A stretch of DNA of 44,656 nucleotides from Planctomycetales bacterium (GTDB taxonomy: Bacteria > Planctomycetota > Planctomycetia > Planctomycetales > Planctomycetaceae): assembly GCA_016235885.1 (NCBI GenBank), contig JACRIH010000490.1:1-44656 (forward strand), written 5' to 3'. The position numbers and the translations under genes were made by a program. Shown here one piece after another: positions 24,901 through 34,733 of the stretch. Below the pieces are notes generated by a model. That model had not been told where the DNA came from and ran no database searches. It was given only the letters and a program-made list of their open reading frames with translations. The number at the start of each line of letters is the position of its first letter. Position 1 is the stretch's first letter.

Positions 24901-27090
24901 TCACGCCACAACCGCGGCTTCGCGCAGGCGGCGGGCTTGGGCGGCGGACGTGTCGAGCGAGAGGGTGAGCTGCACGCTCCATTTGCCTTCGGGGGGCGAG
25001 ACGATGTCCCAGTGCGGAACGACGCAGCAGCTTTGATGGACGGCTTCGAATCCGGATTCCGATTGGCTGATGGTCTGGATCGGAAACGTCCAAACGCCGC
25101 CGGGGTGAGACGATTCCAGCGCCACGTCCAAGCCCAGCCACTCGTCGATCAGGCTGATGCGGTCGGTGTCGCGCAGGTCGAGAACGCTTTCCAATTGGCC
25201 GAGCTTGTCGCCGCGAGCGTCGTAGAAGTAACGGTCCGCCGCCCCTGCCGCCATGCCGGCGAAGTTGAATTCCACGCCGAAATGTAGCGGCACGTTGGTT
25301 GGCAAATTTTCCAATTCGTAAAGGATTTCAATCCGCGACGCGCCCGATTCGCGATTGAGTCCGACCGTTTTATTGACCGTGACGTCGAATGGGCCGACTC
25401 GGCCGGCACGCCACATTCGCAACTGGACGTGCTGCGGAGCGCGGCGGATGAGGGCTTCGTACACGCCGGTGGTGAAGTCACCGAGCGATCCCTCGCCAGC
25501 TTGGAATCGTGAGAGCGTCAGACCCGGCTGGAAGAAGTGATCGACGCAACTCTTCCGCGGCCACGCGTCGTACTGCAATTTCTTGTGCAGGTCGGGTTGT
25601 TTGAACGCGACGAGGTCGTGAATGCTCACTGCTTTGTCAGTCGCTGGTTGTCCCTGCCTTTCGCCAGCGGTGCGGACTTTTTCGTGGTAGACCTCAGGAC
25701 GGCGGTTGAGCGTCGCCAGCAGGTTGTGCTGGATCGTCCGCAGGTCGAGTTCGTACAAGTGGCCGCCGCGCGCGGGAGCGAAGAACGCCACCAGCCGATC
25801 GCTGGCGATGCGGATTTCGCGCCGGGCATCGAGGTTGTAGTCCGCCGCATCAATCTGCACCCACGGACCGCTGCGCCCCGTGGCCTGTTCGAGCAGGTTG
25901 TCGGCGGCGATGAGATGCTTGTAGACCGCGTTCCGCAGGTGCGGAAGATACAAACCGCCGAACGCGCCGTGCCAGTAGCTGCAATTGCACTGCGCTCGAT
26001 AGAGTTCGGTGCGGGCCTGGGCGAGAACATCGGGCTGCTCCGACGCGGCCAAGCCCTGCGACAACTCGTCGAGTCGTCCGCTGACCTGGAGCATGCGCGT
26101 GTACATGTCGTGGCTTTCCGAATACTTCACGCGGAAGTTTCGCCAGAATCCGCCACGCAAGAACGGCTGCAACTGCTTCGCGGGTGAACCGTCGGCCGCG
26201 TCGTGCGTGAGTTTTAGAAGCAGTGCCTGCTGCGCCGGAGGCAACGCCCACTCAGTCATTTCGCGGTAGCTGGCGTCGGGGATGTAGACGCTTCCTGTCG
26301 GTGTCACGTTGTCCACGACCTCGGACAACGTGGATATCTTCAGCCAGTCGGCCTGCTGCCGCAGCGCGTCGAAAAACTTGCGGAGCCAGCCGTTTTGATA
26401 GATGTGCTGCTTTGTTCCCGGCCACGTCCCAAACTTTTCGCCGTCATCGCCGAACACGACGACAGAATTCGGGCGCTGATTTGCCACCTGCCGCAAGTAG
26501 TCGATCGTGGCGTTCGGGTCCGCGAACGGAATCGTGTACCGCAGCGGTTCGCTGCCCGGGAAGATTTTGAGAAGCCGCCCTTCGTCTTCGCTGAGGAAGT
26601 ACCCGTGCAGTTCGTCATCACGCAGGCCAGCGCTTCGGAAATGAAAGTCGTCCAGAATCGTGTATTCGATCCCCGCCCGTGAAATATCCCCCGCGAACGA
26701 TTGCTCCCACACCCGTTCGGGCACCCACATTCCGCGCACGCGCACGCCGAAAAGCTGTTCCAGATATTTTGAATACGCCGCGATCTGTCCCACGCGGTCG
26801 CGTCGTGGGATGCCAGCGAGGATCGGTTCGTAAAACGGTCCACCGAGGATTTCGATCTGCCCCCGATCGACCAGCAGGCGGACCTGGTCGATGTACTCGG
26901 GATGTTTCTCGACCAGCCACTCCAGCAGACTGCCCGACGTGTGCAGCGCGATCGGAATGTCCGGGTACTGTTCGAGTACGTTCAAAAACGGCCAGTAGCT
27001 GTCCTGAAACGCGGACTCGAACACTCCATCGAAATTGCCGATCGGCTGGTGGTCGTGCAGCGCGAGAGCCAGTCGCAAACGCGGGGGCAT
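24901..27090 (-). CDS. GH57 4-alpha-glucanotransferase/alpha-amylase-like enzyme
   Basis: About 729 residues. It should act on alpha-1,4-glucans by transglycosylation. GH57 motifs are clear: HDHQP (residues 12-16), the EILGGPFYEPILAGIP segment, WVPERVWE with the presumed nucleophile E125, and FGDDGEKFG with the presumed acid/base D215 or D216. These positions agree closely with E123/D214 of the Thermococcus litoralis 4-alpha-glucanotransferase. C-terminal beta domains (DUF1925/DUF1926 type) follow from ~330, including SYWHGAFGGLYLPHLRNAVY, typical of this subfamily. No signal peptide, so cytoplasmic. The start at ATG 27090 has CGGAG upstream and begins just before the HDHQP strand. It is the last gene of the minus-strand glucan cluster. 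Confidence 0.92.
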   Translation of the reverse strand: MPPRLRLALALHDHQPIGNFDGVFESAFQDSYWPFLNVLEQYPDIPIALHTSGSLLEWLVEKHPEYIDQVRLLVDRGQIEILGGPFYEPILAGIPRRDRVGQIAAYSKYLEQLFGVRVRGMWVPERVWEQSFAGDISRAGIEYTILDDFHFRSAGLRDDELHGYFLSEDEGRLLKIFPGSEPLRYTIPFADPNATIDYLRQVANQRPNSVVVFGDDGEKFGTWPGTKQHIYQNGWLRKFFDALRQQADWLKISTLSEVVDNVTPTGSVYIPDASYREMTEWALPPAQQALLLKLTHDAADGSPAKQLQPFLRGGFWRNFRVKYSESHDMYTRMLQVSGRLDELSQGLAASEQPDVLAQARTELYRAQCNCSYWHGAFGGLYLPHLRNAVYKHLIAADNLLEQATGRSGPWVQIDAADYNLDARREIRIASDRLVAFFAPARGGHLYELDLRTIQHNLLATLNRRPEVYHEKVRTAGERQGQPATDKAVSIHDLVAFKQPDLHKKLQYDAWPRKSCVDHFFQPGLTLSRFQAGEGSLGDFTTGVYEALIRRAPQHVQLRMWRAGRVGPFDVTVNKTVGLNRESGASRIEILYELENLPTNVPLHFGVEFNFAGMAAGAADRYFYDARGDKLGQLESVLDLRDTDRISLIDEWLGLDVALESSHPGGVWTFPIQTISQSESGFEAVHQSCCVVPHWDIVSPPEGKWSVQLTLSLDTSAAQARRLREAAVVA

Positions 27091-27153
27091 GGTGTTGACT
27101 CCGAAGCAGGTTGAAGACTCCCGCTCCCCCGGTGAGGAGCTGCCGATTAGATC

Positions 27154-27256
27154 GCCACTGGGCTTGTCCCAGTGGCTCGACGGCTTCTGCACTACTCGAT
27201 TCATTGAGAAAGCCAGTAGTTCAAAAGCCGTTGAACCACCCCGGCGAGCGGGGTGG
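27154..27256. repeat. Two short hairpins in the galT-GH57 gap
   Basis: GCCACTGGG / CCCAGTGGC at 27154-27162 and 27168-27176, and CCACCCC / GGGGTGG at 27236-27242 and 27250-27256. The 206-base gap has no credible gene. The direction of transcription (minus) passes through both hairpins, so they could set the ratio between the two genes. Confidence 0.55.
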
Positions 27257-27296
27257 CGATCAATTCGTCAGCCCCTTGGAGGAGCGAAGTGAATGA

Positions 27297-28319
27297 TCAC
27301 GCGACGTTCCAAGAACTCGTATCGACCTCGGTATCCCGCAAAAATCCCGCCGCCTCCTCCGGGGCCACCGTGTTGATGTAGAACCCGCTCCCCCATTCGA
27401 AGCCGGCGACGCGGGTGATCCGGGGGATGATTTCCATGTGCCAGTGATAGTGCTGAACTTCCGTGCTGTTGAACGGAGCGGTGTGGATGATGTAGTTGAA
27501 CGGTGGGTTGTCGAGAGCCAGTTCGAGTTTCGTGAGCACGGTTTTCAGAACCATCCCCATTTCCTCAATGGCCTGACGCGGGATGTTTTCGTAGTGGCTG
27601 GAGTGGTGACGCGGCAGTACCCACATCTCGAATGGAAAACGGCTGGCATACGGACAGAACACGACAAAGCTCGACGTCTCCAGCACGATCCGGCTGTGCG
27701 TGGCCAGTTCCTGCTGGATCATGTCGCAGTAAATGCAGCGGCCGCGGTACTTGAAGAATTCGAGCGCCCCGTCCATTTCTTCCTGCACAGAAATCGGGAC
27801 GACCGGCGTGACGATGAGCTGCGAGTGACTGTGATCGAGCGACGCCCCCGCGAGTGCTCCCACGTTTTTGAACACCAATCCGTGAACCAGCCGTTGATCG
27901 CGCTTCAAATCCACGAGGCGGTCGCGGTAGACCCACAGCACCTCGCGGATGTTTCCCACCGGCAGCCGAGCCATGCTCGATTCATGCTGCGGGCATTCGA
28001 TGATGACTTCGTGCGCCCCGACGCCGTTCATCAGGTCGTAAATGCCGTCACCGCGTTTGTCGATCGTGCCATCGACACCGAGCGCGGGAAACTTGTTGGG
28101 GACGACGCGCACCCGCCAGCCGGGATGGTTCGGAGCCGCATGGTGATCGCGGTAGGACATGATTTCCCGCGGCGTCGAATCCTCATGCCCGGTACAGAAC
28201 GGGCAGAACCCGGTCGACTCCGTGCGAAAGTCCTGCGAGAAGTCTTCCGGCCGCTTGGCTCGGTTGCGAGCGATGATCACCCACCGGCCGTTGATCGGAT
28301 CTTTGCGTAGCTCGGACAT
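27297..28319 (-). CDS. galT: GalT-family hexose-1-phosphate nucleotidylyltransferase
   Basis: A 340-residue HIT-superfamily protein. The N-terminus ([20 protein letters not shown]) and CPFC at 39-42 match the metal-binding start of GalT enzymes. The catalytic box is HSHSQ (163-167, nucleophile His 165) instead of the HPHGQ of the E. coli enzyme. [11 protein letters not shown] near 290 is the second metal/ligand box. The HSHSQ form is also seen in plant ADP-glucose phosphorylase (At5g18200 type). Its place between two glucan enzymes and glycogen synthase makes a glucose-1-phosphate/ADP-glucose role as likely as the Leloir pathway. The symbol galT is for the family. The start is the ATG at 28319. 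Confidence 0.88.
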   Translation of the reverse strand: MSELRKDPINGRWVIIARNRAKRPEDFSQDFRTESTGFCPFCTGHEDSTPREIMSYRDHHAAPNHPGWRVRVVPNKFPALGVDGTIDKRGDGIYDLMNGVGAHEVIIECPQHESSMARLPVGNIREVLWVYRDRLVDLKRDQRLVHGLVFKNVGALAGASLDHSHSQLIVTPVVPISVQEEMDGALEFFKYRGRCIYCDMIQQELATHSRIVLETSSFVVFCPYASRFPFEMWVLPRHHSSHYENIPRQAIEEMGMVLKTVLTKLELALDNPPFNYIIHTAPFNSTEVQHYHWHMEIIPRITRVAGFEWGSGFYINTVAPEEAAGFLRDTEVDTSSWNVA

Positions 28320-28380
28320 GCGTGATTTCCGATTTGAGATTTGAGATTTGCGATCTACGAACCAACCGAAGCGATCTGGA

Positions 28381-28450
28381 CCATACTAACCCGACGCGTA
28401 AGCGAGGGATTGCTGTCAGACTCCCTCGCTTACGCTTCGGGTTAGTATGG
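28381..28450. repeat. Inverted repeat with ACTAACCCGA core
   Basis: The arms at 28381-28407 and 28424-28450 are 27 bases long with one mismatch (core GCGTAAGCGAGG). Just upstream, near 28328-28350, GATTTGAGATTTG repeats. A half copy of the palindrome lies at 42782-42806. In one frame it reads NPKRKRG, a string that I recall from many planctomycete ORF calls. Confidence 0.85.
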
Positions 28451-28519
28451 ACTCCGTTCTCTCGCTCCATCCCTCAACTCTTCGCTCTGACGGACGGGCA
28501 AGGTGCCCATCCTACTTTT

Positions 28520-30697
28520 TCACTGCCACATAATCCGTTCAAAGTCCGGTGACGGCACCCGCAGTTCGATCGCTCCTTCGCGTGGAGCACGGTCGACGCT
28601 TTGGCCTTCCTTGATGACTTCAACAAAGAAATGAATCGATCGCTCCGGTTCGAGAGCCAGGTCGGCGAAGGGGACCGTCAATTCTGCAATCTGTTCGGCG
28701 GCGAATTGGATCGAGGCGGGCAACGCCTGCTTGCCCCGGTACAGCACAGGATCGGGTCGAATTCCGGCCGGGTGTCGAATGCGAATCTCGTGGCCGATCG
28801 GTTCGAGAAAGCCGATCCGCAACTCGTCCATGCCGGCGAGGTCTGATTTTGCCAGCCGCGACGTATCGAGCCGGATCATCAATCGCTCGGCGTCGAAGCC
28901 GAAATGGATCGCCTTCAAAACGCCCTCGGTCACGAGTGTCATCGTGCCGCGCTCGCTGCCGGAAATATACACGCCCGCGTTGATCCATTCGAAGAAACTG
29001 CGGCGACCGTCCACCTTCACTTTCAGAAACGCTTTCGGGTCGGTGTGGATGCTCTTCGGCTGCAGGCTCGCGATCGGGCGGCTGAGCACCGTCGGAGACG
29101 GCACACCGAGGCATGTGTAGACGTTCTGCAAGTGTTTGCGGAAGAGCTGATCGAACAGTCCATCCTGCGCACACGAGTGATCGTCGCCAAACCACCAGAA
29201 CCAGTCGCTCCCCTCGGCGATGTACAGCTCTTCCCACGCCCGCCGCAAGTTGTCTTCGTCGACCTGACCGAGAGACTGCGTTTGCAAAAGGAACTGCCGC
29301 GTCTGATGCAATTGGTCCCACGCGGTGTTGTCCTCGTGATGTCCGAGCCAGATCGCGAAGTTGTGCGAAATCCAGCTTCCCGCGAACAGTTTTCCGATCC
29401 GATCGCTGGCCGGATGCTCGTGCAGATAGTCCCTGATCCGCATCGGCCGCACCCACGAATGCTTGGCCGCCGTGCGATACAGCGTCCGCAAAAAACTGAC
29501 GCCGCCATCGGGGTAGTATTCCCAGCAGTTCTCGCCGTCGAGGATGATCGGCACGACACCCATGCGTCCGGCGTTGCTCCCGGCGACCGTCCGCGCGATC
29601 GCCTCGCACCGCCCGATCAAATCGTGAGCGCACTTGGCCTGATCGCCGCGTTGGTAGTGGAATCCGATCAGGTCGCTCAGGCCGTGGTCGCGAAACAGGA
29701 TTTGGAGTTGTCGGCCCTGCTCTTCGAGACGCCACGGACGGTAGAGCATTTCCGGATGGCGAATGTGTCCCTGATGGTCGCGAGAGATCCACCCGTTCGT
29801 GGACTGGGCGAGAATCTCCTCGTCCGTCGCGATCCATTCGATCCCGGCGGCGGCGATCGCTGGAATGATCTCCTGCGACACCGACCCCTCTGACGGCCAC
29901 ATGCCGACGGGCGGTGCTCCGAACAGCTCCGTGTGGAATTCAACCGATCGTTGCAGATGCGTGCGCGCGTCCTGCGTGTACGGTTCGAGGTATTTTGGTA
30001 ATGCACATTCGGGCATGGCCTGCCGAGCCGAACGCTTGTCCCACAGCAGCGGCAGGATCGGATGAAAGAACGGCGTCGTCGTCAGTTCGACCTGCCCGCT
30101 CTCCGCGAGTTCCCGGTGCAGCGGGATCACGCGCTTCAGCAATCGCATTTGCTCGTCGAGCAAGAACCGCTTCTCCGCCTCGGTGAAGTCGCGTCCCTTG
30201 TCTCGCAGTTCGCGCAGTTCCGCATCCTGTTCGAAGACGAGTGGGTGAATCCACGTGAGGTTGTTCCAGACCTGCAAGTCGCGGATGTCCTGCGTGGTGA
30301 ACCGCGCGGCTGCTTTCTCGGTTGGGTCATGGCCTCGCTTCTGGAACAACTCCTGGTAGCGCGGGAAGGGATGAATCATTCCCGGCGCACACATGAAGAA
30401 TTGTTCGAGCAGGTACTTCGCATCGTCCTTGCTTAATCCGTCCGCCGCCATCCGCGACACATCGAGATGCCGGTCGCTCAATCCGTGCTCGGTGTAGCGT
30501 TGCAGTTGCAGCAGCAGGCTCGGTACGAGGTTGATCGTGCAACGGAACTCGGGCACCTCTTTGAGGTGCAACGCCATCCCGATGTAATCCTTCGTGCCGT
30601 GCAACCGGACCCACGGCATCAGCGTTTCGCCGCTGACGTCATCGGGATAGTACGGCTGGTGCTGGTGCCAGAGGAGTGTGAGGGCAATGGGGTGCAT
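28520..30697 (-). CDS. GH57 alpha-amylase/amylopullulanase-like enzyme
   Basis: A 725-residue protein. It should hydrolyse or rearrange alpha-glucans. Motifs: WHQHQPYY (residues 10-17), MWPSEGSVS with the presumed nucleophile E270, and [12 protein letters not shown] with the presumed acid/base D387. The [13 protein letters not shown] and [12 protein letters not shown] segments are typical of the GH57 group that includes apu/amy enzymes. The C-terminal ~170 residues form a beta domain of the DUF1957/amylase C-terminal type ([20 protein letters not shown]). No signal peptide, so cytoplasmic like the other GH57 protein. It shows little similarity to the 24901 GH57 beyond the family motifs. The start at ATG 30697 lies directly before the HQHQP strand. 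Confidence 0.92.
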   Translation of the reverse strand: MHPIALTLLWHQHQPYYPDDVSGETLMPWVRLHGTKDYIGMALHLKEVPEFRCTINLVPSLLLQLQRYTEHGLSDRHLDVSRMAADGLSKDDAKYLLEQFFMCAPGMIHPFPRYQELFQKRGHDPTEKAAARFTTQDIRDLQVWNNLTWIHPLVFEQDAELRELRDKGRDFTEAEKRFLLDEQMRLLKRVIPLHRELAESGQVELTTTPFFHPILPLLWDKRSARQAMPECALPKYLEPYTQDARTHLQRSVEFHTELFGAPPVGMWPSEGSVSQEIIPAIAAAGIEWIATDEEILAQSTNGWISRDHQGHIRHPEMLYRPWRLEEQGRQLQILFRDHGLSDLIGFHYQRGDQAKCAHDLIGRCEAIARTVAGSNAGRMGVVPIILDGENCWEYYPDGGVSFLRTLYRTAAKHSWVRPMRIRDYLHEHPASDRIGKLFAGSWISHNFAIWLGHHEDNTAWDQLHQTRQFLLQTQSLGQVDEDNLRRAWEELYIAEGSDWFWWFGDDHSCAQDGLFDQLFRKHLQNVYTCLGVPSPTVLSRPIASLQPKSIHTDPKAFLKVKVDGRRSFFEWINAGVYISGSERGTMTLVTEGVLKAIHFGFDAERLMIRLDTSRLAKSDLAGMDELRIGFLEPIGHEIRIRHPAGIRPDPVLYRGKQALPASIQFAAEQIAELTVPFADLALEPERSIHFFVEVIKEGQSVDRAPREGAIELRVPSPDFERIMWQ

Positions 30698-30795
30698 CGG
30701 AGAAGGATGAAGTCAGAAGGATGAAGGCAGAAGTTTTCACCGCGATTGTTTGGTACGGTCCCCTCGCACACGAAACGGGAGCGGGGAATCGCGTT

Positions 30796-32412
30796 TCACA
30801 CCGCTATTCGTTCCTCATTGTATTCAATGTGCATGTCGGAAGACCGCGTGCGGCACCGCTCGGTTGCCTGATCGTACAGACGCACATATTGTTCGGCGCT
30901 GCGTCGCCAACTCCAGTCGGTCTGCATCGTGGAGTAAACCAGCTTCGACCATGCGGCGCGATCGTGGTAGACGTGCAACGCGCGGCGAATGGTCAGCTCA
31001 CACGCGCGGCTGTCGTACGCTTCGAACACGAATCCGGTGGCCGTTCCGTCGGCGATGTGTTCTGGCGTCGCATCGATGACGCTGTCGGCGAGGCCGCCGA
31101 CAGAGCGGACGATCGGCGGTGTGCCGTAGATTTGCGCGAGCAACTGATTCAATCCGGCTGGTTCAACGCGGCTGGGCATCAGGATCAGATCGGCTCCGGC
31201 GAAGATTTGATGAGCCAGCGACTCGTTCCGCGCGAGCGTGACGCTGACCTGCGCCGGATGCTGCTCCGCGAGCTCGGTCAGCCACGCCTGATACAACTTG
31301 TCCCCCTGGCCGAGGACGACCAGTTGAATGTCCTCCCGTAGCAAGCTCTCAGCACACGCAACGATTAGGTCGATTCCTTTTCGTTCGACCAGTCGCGAAA
31401 CGATGCCGACGACAGGCACTTCGCCACGCCGCGGCAACCCGGTTCGTTCCTGAAGCGCTGCTTTGCAGATTGCTTTCGCCGCAGGGACTCCGCTCCGGTG
31501 TGCTGCGTAGCGGAACTCGCAAGTGTTCAGTTTTTCTGTTGCCGGTGTCTGAAATCTGGCGACTTCAGCTACGCCATAGTTGGAAGCGATGAAACGATCC
31601 GTGGCCGGATTCCAAGCGGTCGAATCGACTCCGTTCAACACACCGGCGAGATCGACACCGCGCTTGCACAGCGCTTCGTCCAGGCCGTGGCCGAAGACGG
31701 CCGACTGAACCTCGTGAGCGTACGTCGGGCTGACAGTGATGATTTGATCGGCGGACGCGATCCCGGCCCGCAGCAGGTTCAATTCGTCGCCCAATTCCAG
31801 TTCCGACCGCAACGCGGGAAACTCGTCCAACCCAGCGGCTTCGAACTTGTCGGGCGTGAATCGTCCCTGCACTTCGAGATTGTGAATCGCGAGGACCGTC
31901 GCCGTGTCGAGCAATTCACCACGCGGCCGGACAACATGTTCGATCAACACCGGCACGAGCGCCGTCTGCCAGTCGTGACAGTGAATAACGTCCGGCGGCT
32001 CGGGCATTTGCCGAATCACTTCGACAATGGCCCGGCACAGGAATGAAAACCGTTCGCAGTTGTCGGAGTAGTCCTGGTCGTCTCGCCGCTGATCCTGATA
32101 CGGCTGCCGTCGCCCAAAGAATTCCGGCTGATCGATCAGCAGCACATCGGCCCGAGTCCCCGGCAAACGAGTTCGCAGCACGCCAGCCGTGATGAGTCGC
32201 ATCCCCACCGGCAGACGCACCGTCTGTCCGGTCGATTCGATCGGCGGGATGACATCGCGGCAGCGAGCCACAAGTCGCGGGTAAAACGGCAGGATGAGCG
32301 TGACGTCGTGCCCGGCGCGATCGAGTTCACGACTCAACGCCGACACCACTTCGCCCAAGCCGCCCGTCTTGGCAAACGGAACCGCCTCCGCCGCCGTCAA
32401 CACGATCCGCAT
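30796..32412 (-). CDS. glgA: Glycogen synthase (GT5)
   Basis: About 538 residues. It elongates alpha-1,4-glucan from ADP-glucose. The N-terminus MRIVLTAAEAVPFAKTGGLG has the KTGGL nucleotide-sugar motif, followed by VVSALSRELDRAGHDVTLIL. DVIHCHDWQTALVPV, AIHNLEVQGRFTPD, TVSPTYAHEVQSAVFGHGLD, GVDLAGVLNGVDSTAWNPAT and PSRVEPAGLNQLLAQIYGTP (the conserved Glu-containing box) follow. The longest ORF starts at 32550; the ATG at 32412 is chosen because it begins the family's first strand. The glucan genes (glgA, GH57, galT, GH57) run in one direction and probably work together in storage glucan turnover. Confidence 0.93.
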   Translation of the reverse strand: MRIVLTAAEAVPFAKTGGLGEVVSALSRELDRAGHDVTLILPFYPRLVARCRDVIPPIESTGQTVRLPVGMRLITAGVLRTRLPGTRADVLLIDQPEFFGRRQPYQDQRRDDQDYSDNCERFSFLCRAIVEVIRQMPEPPDVIHCHDWQTALVPVLIEHVVRPRGELLDTATVLAIHNLEVQGRFTPDKFEAAGLDEFPALRSELELGDELNLLRAGIASADQIITVSPTYAHEVQSAVFGHGLDEALCKRGVDLAGVLNGVDSTAWNPATDRFIASNYGVAEVARFQTPATEKLNTCEFRYAAHRSGVPAAKAICKAALQERTGLPRRGEVPVVGIVSRLVERKGIDLIVACAESLLREDIQLVVLGQGDKLYQAWLTELAEQHPAQVSVTLARNESLAHQIFAGADLILMPSRVEPAGLNQLLAQIYGTPPIVRSVGGLADSVIDATPEHIADGTATGFVFEAYDSRACELTIRRALHVYHDRAAWSKLVYSTMQTDWSWRRSAEQYVRLYDQATERCRTRSSDMHIEYNEERIAV

Positions 32413-32539
32413 CCTGAAAACGCCTCCGTGAAACAACGCAAAAACCCCTCCTGCTGGGGCGGCGGGACTATAACGGAAGGGGTGAATTGAGGAAAGACGT
32501 TCCCGGCCGCGGTCCACGCCGTGCGGTCTGGCGAATTCC

Positions 32540-32860
32540 TCAAATGTCATTCCGAGTCAGTGGGCGCTGTCCTGGTTCTCGCACGCGAAGAATCCGGGCC
32601 TCGTCGCCAACGATGTTGAAAACGATTCGATACAGAAGGCCGTGGCGAGTCTTGAACAGTCGCTGTCGAATCTCGATGTCGATCTGGTCACTCTCCGGAA
32701 CCAAACCGCATTCGTCCGCATCGTGACTCAATCGCTCCACCGCCTCCGTAAAGGCGTCGTACCAGCGAGTGGCTCCGGGTGACGACCGTTCGGCCAACCA
32801 GTTGAAGATGTGATCAACATCCCGCCGGGCCTGCCCAAGAATGACGACCGAGTAGGTCAT
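32540..32860 (-). CDS. RelE/ParE-family toxin
   Basis: A 106-residue protein with the ParE/RelE pattern: VVILGQARRDVDHIFNWLAE (N-terminal strand and helix), then the SPGATRWYDAFTEAVERLSH helix, and a C-terminal sheet with RHGLLYRIVFNIVGDEARIL, in which R and Y residues typical of this fold are kept. RelE toxins cut mRNA on the ribosome and ParE toxins inhibit gyrase; the sequence alone does not decide which. Its ATG overlaps the TGA of the antitoxin by 4 bases (32857-32860), so translation is coupled. Orientation and spacing (antitoxin first) fit a type II module. Confidence 0.8.
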   Translation of the reverse strand: MTYSVVILGQARRDVDHIFNWLAERSSPGATRWYDAFTEAVERLSHDADECGLVPESDQIDIEIRQRLFKTRHGLLYRIVFNIVGDEARILRVREPGQRPLTRNDI

Positions 32861-33117
32861 GACTGCGGCGTCAGGTTGTGTCGAGCACGAAACTCACGAT
32901 CAAACTCACCGAACGGAATGCCGGTGTCACCGGCGGCCATGTCGGCGAGTACTTCGCGAATCGCAGCCACATCCTCGGCGAGTTCATCGGGAGATGGATG
33001 TTGTGCACGCCACTCATCGAGCGCTTGTTCCGGCGACGGCTCCGGGCCGTCCTGACCGAGCCGGTCGCTGATGTATCGGTGGAACTGCTTCAATTCGGAC
33101 ATCAGATCGGTGGACAT
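32857..33117 (-). CDS. Putative antitoxin of the RelE/ParE-type pair
   Basis: An 86-residue acidic protein (MSTDLMSELKQFHRYISDRL, EPSPEQALDEWRAQHPSPDE, DVAAIREVLADMAAGDTGIP, FGEFDREFRARHNL). I do not recognise the N-terminal DNA-binding fold with confidence. The middle DEWRAQHP and the end 'GIPFGEFDREFRARH' resemble the small antitoxins found upstream of planctomycete RelE-type toxins. GGGAG lies about ten bases before the ATG. It is divergent from the histidine kinase gene, 164 bases away, and that gap probably holds its autoregulated promoter. Confidence 0.65.
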   Translation of the reverse strand: MSTDLMSELKQFHRYISDRLGQDGPEPSPEQALDEWRAQHPSPDELAEDVAAIREVLADMAAGDTGIPFGEFDREFRARHNLTPQS

Positions 33118-33281
33118 GCGGAATCACTCCCAGTCTTGGAACGCCGGGAGTTATATCACACCGACGGACAGGTCGCACAAGGTCAACCGAAACCGTTCTC
33201 GCCCATAGAATTCGCGGCGTCAAATGGACCTCCTTGACCACGCCTACGTCACCCACCAGAATCGCCGTCGAGAGGTGACAG

Positions 33282-34733
33282 ATGTCGAACGGGGTTGATG
33301 TGCGTGACGCTCCGACGTGGGAGCTGGCGGCCGAGGCGATCACGGTTCGCGTGCGCTGGTTCGGGCTGTGCGTGGGCTATGTGCTCGTGAACTGGCTCGA
33401 CCGGCAAATGCTCAGCCGGCCGGTGCTCAATTCCATCCTGACACTCGGAGCCGTGTACGCGCTGCTGGACACCTACTGGAGTTTGCGTGGCAAAGTCTTC
33501 CTCAGTCGGTGGCCGATGATCGTGTCGCTGATGGAAGCGGTGTTCATCGGCTGGCTGTGTTATTTCGACCAGGGGTTGGAGAGTCCGTTTCGGTTTTACT
33601 ACTTCCTGTCCGTGCTGGTGTGTGCGCTGCGGCATTCGCGGCAGATCACGTTTTCGACGTTCGCATTGCACTGCGTGAGTTTTTGCGGGCTGGTGCTCAG
33701 TCTGAATCGGCGCGAACCCGACGAACTCGCAACACTCTTTCTCACGCTCGTGGTCCTCGGCTGGGTGACGTGGGCCAGCACGGCACTGGCGGGTGTGTTG
33801 CTGGATGCCCGTCGTCACTTGGCCCAGCTCAATACAGTGCTCCAGCAGAATCAGAAGAATCTCGAAAACCGCATCAGCCAGCGAACGCGAGAATTGCAGG
33901 AGTCGCAAGCCCGCGTGGTCCAGCAGGAAAAGCAAGCCGCGTTCGGTTTGCTGGCGGCGGGGATCGCGCACGAGGTCGGCAACCCGCTGGCCGCGATCAG
34001 TTCACTGGTTCAAATGTTGAACCGGCACCACACCGACGATTACGCGCGCGAACGATACCACGAAATGGACGACCAGCTTCGTCGTATCCAACGGACGCTG
34101 CGCGAACTGATCGACTTCAGTCGTCCGGCCACGACGGACAAAGTGTTGTGCGACGTGCAGGCCGTGATCGACGCGGCCCTCAACATCGCCAAATACTACA
34201 AACGCATGAAGGGCAAGCAGGTGGTCACGCGGTATGCCGACGGTCTGCCGCCACTGCGAGTCGCTCGCGATCAACTCGTGCAGGTGTTTTTGAACCTGAT
34301 CCTCAACGCGATGGACGCCACGCAGGAGGGAAGCACGATCGAAATCGAAACAGTTTTGTCCGGCGACCGCATTCGCATCGCGATCCGGGACAACGGCCAC
34401 GGCATCCCATCGGACGCGCTGGGGCAGATTTTTCAGCCGTACTACACGACGAAGGAACACGGCACCGGCTTGGGATTGTTCGTGTGCCGGAATATCATGG
34501 AGCAGACGATCGGCGGCACGATCGAATTGACCGAGACATCGCCCGCAGGAACGACGTTCGCCGTGTGGCTCACGCCAGAATCAACTATCGAGTCGGCTTC
34601 GACACTTTCGTTTAACCCGGTGCCAACGGCGACGGTGTGTCAAACGTCTCCCGACCAACGACGCGCCGTCGCCGTTGGCTCCGGGTTAAACGATTCTCAA
34701 TCAATTCAACCTGCGAACACGAAACAGCCGTGA
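33282..34733 (+). CDS. Membrane-bound sensor histidine kinase (NtrB/HisKA type)
   Basis: A 483-residue protein. Five or six hydrophobic segments over residues ~25-175 form a sensor without a recognisable extracellular domain. A coiled-coil linker (AQLNTVLQQNQKNLENRISQ) leads to the H-box GIAHEVGNPLAAI with the phosphoacceptor His 230. The ATP-binding core follows: NLILNAMDA (N-box), DNGHGIPS (G1) and TTKEHGTGLGLFVC (G2), ending near 431. The final ~50 residues are an extra tail, most of it (443-470) encoded by a palindromic repeat. GAGAGG lies about nine bases before the ATG. The stop overlaps the GTG of the regulator by three bases, so the pair is translationally coupled. Confidence 0.92.
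   Translation: MSNGVDVRDAPTWELAAEAITVRVRWFGLCVGYVLVNWLDRQMLSRPVLNSILTLGAVYALLDTYWSLRGKVFLSRWPMIVSLMEAVFIGWLCYFDQGLESPFRFYYFLSVLVCALRHSRQITFSTFALHCVSFCGLVLSLNRREPDELATLFLTLVVLGWVTWASTALAGVLLDARRHLAQLNTVLQQNQKNLENRISQRTRELQESQARVVQQEKQAAFGLLAAGIAHEVGNPLAAISSLVQMLNRHHTDDYARERYHEMDDQLRRIQRTLRELIDFSRPATTDKVLCDVQAVIDAALNIAKYYKRMKGKQVVTRYADGLPPLRVARDQLVQVFLNLILNAMDATQEGSTIEIETVLSGDRIRIAIRDNGHGIPSDALGQIFQPYYTTKEHGTGLGLFVCRNIMEQTIGGTIELTETSPAGTTFAVWLTPESTIESASTLSFNPVPTATVCQTSPDQRRAVAVGSGLNDSQSIQPANTKQP
34609..34692. repeat. Palindromic repeat inside the 3' end of the histidine kinase gene
   Basis: The arms at 34609-34635 and 34666-34692 are 27 bases with one mismatch (core CCAACGGCGACGG). It adds an in-frame stretch (NPVPTATV ... 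VAVGSGLN) to the kinase tail. A half copy is at 24862-24888. Confidence 0.85.
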
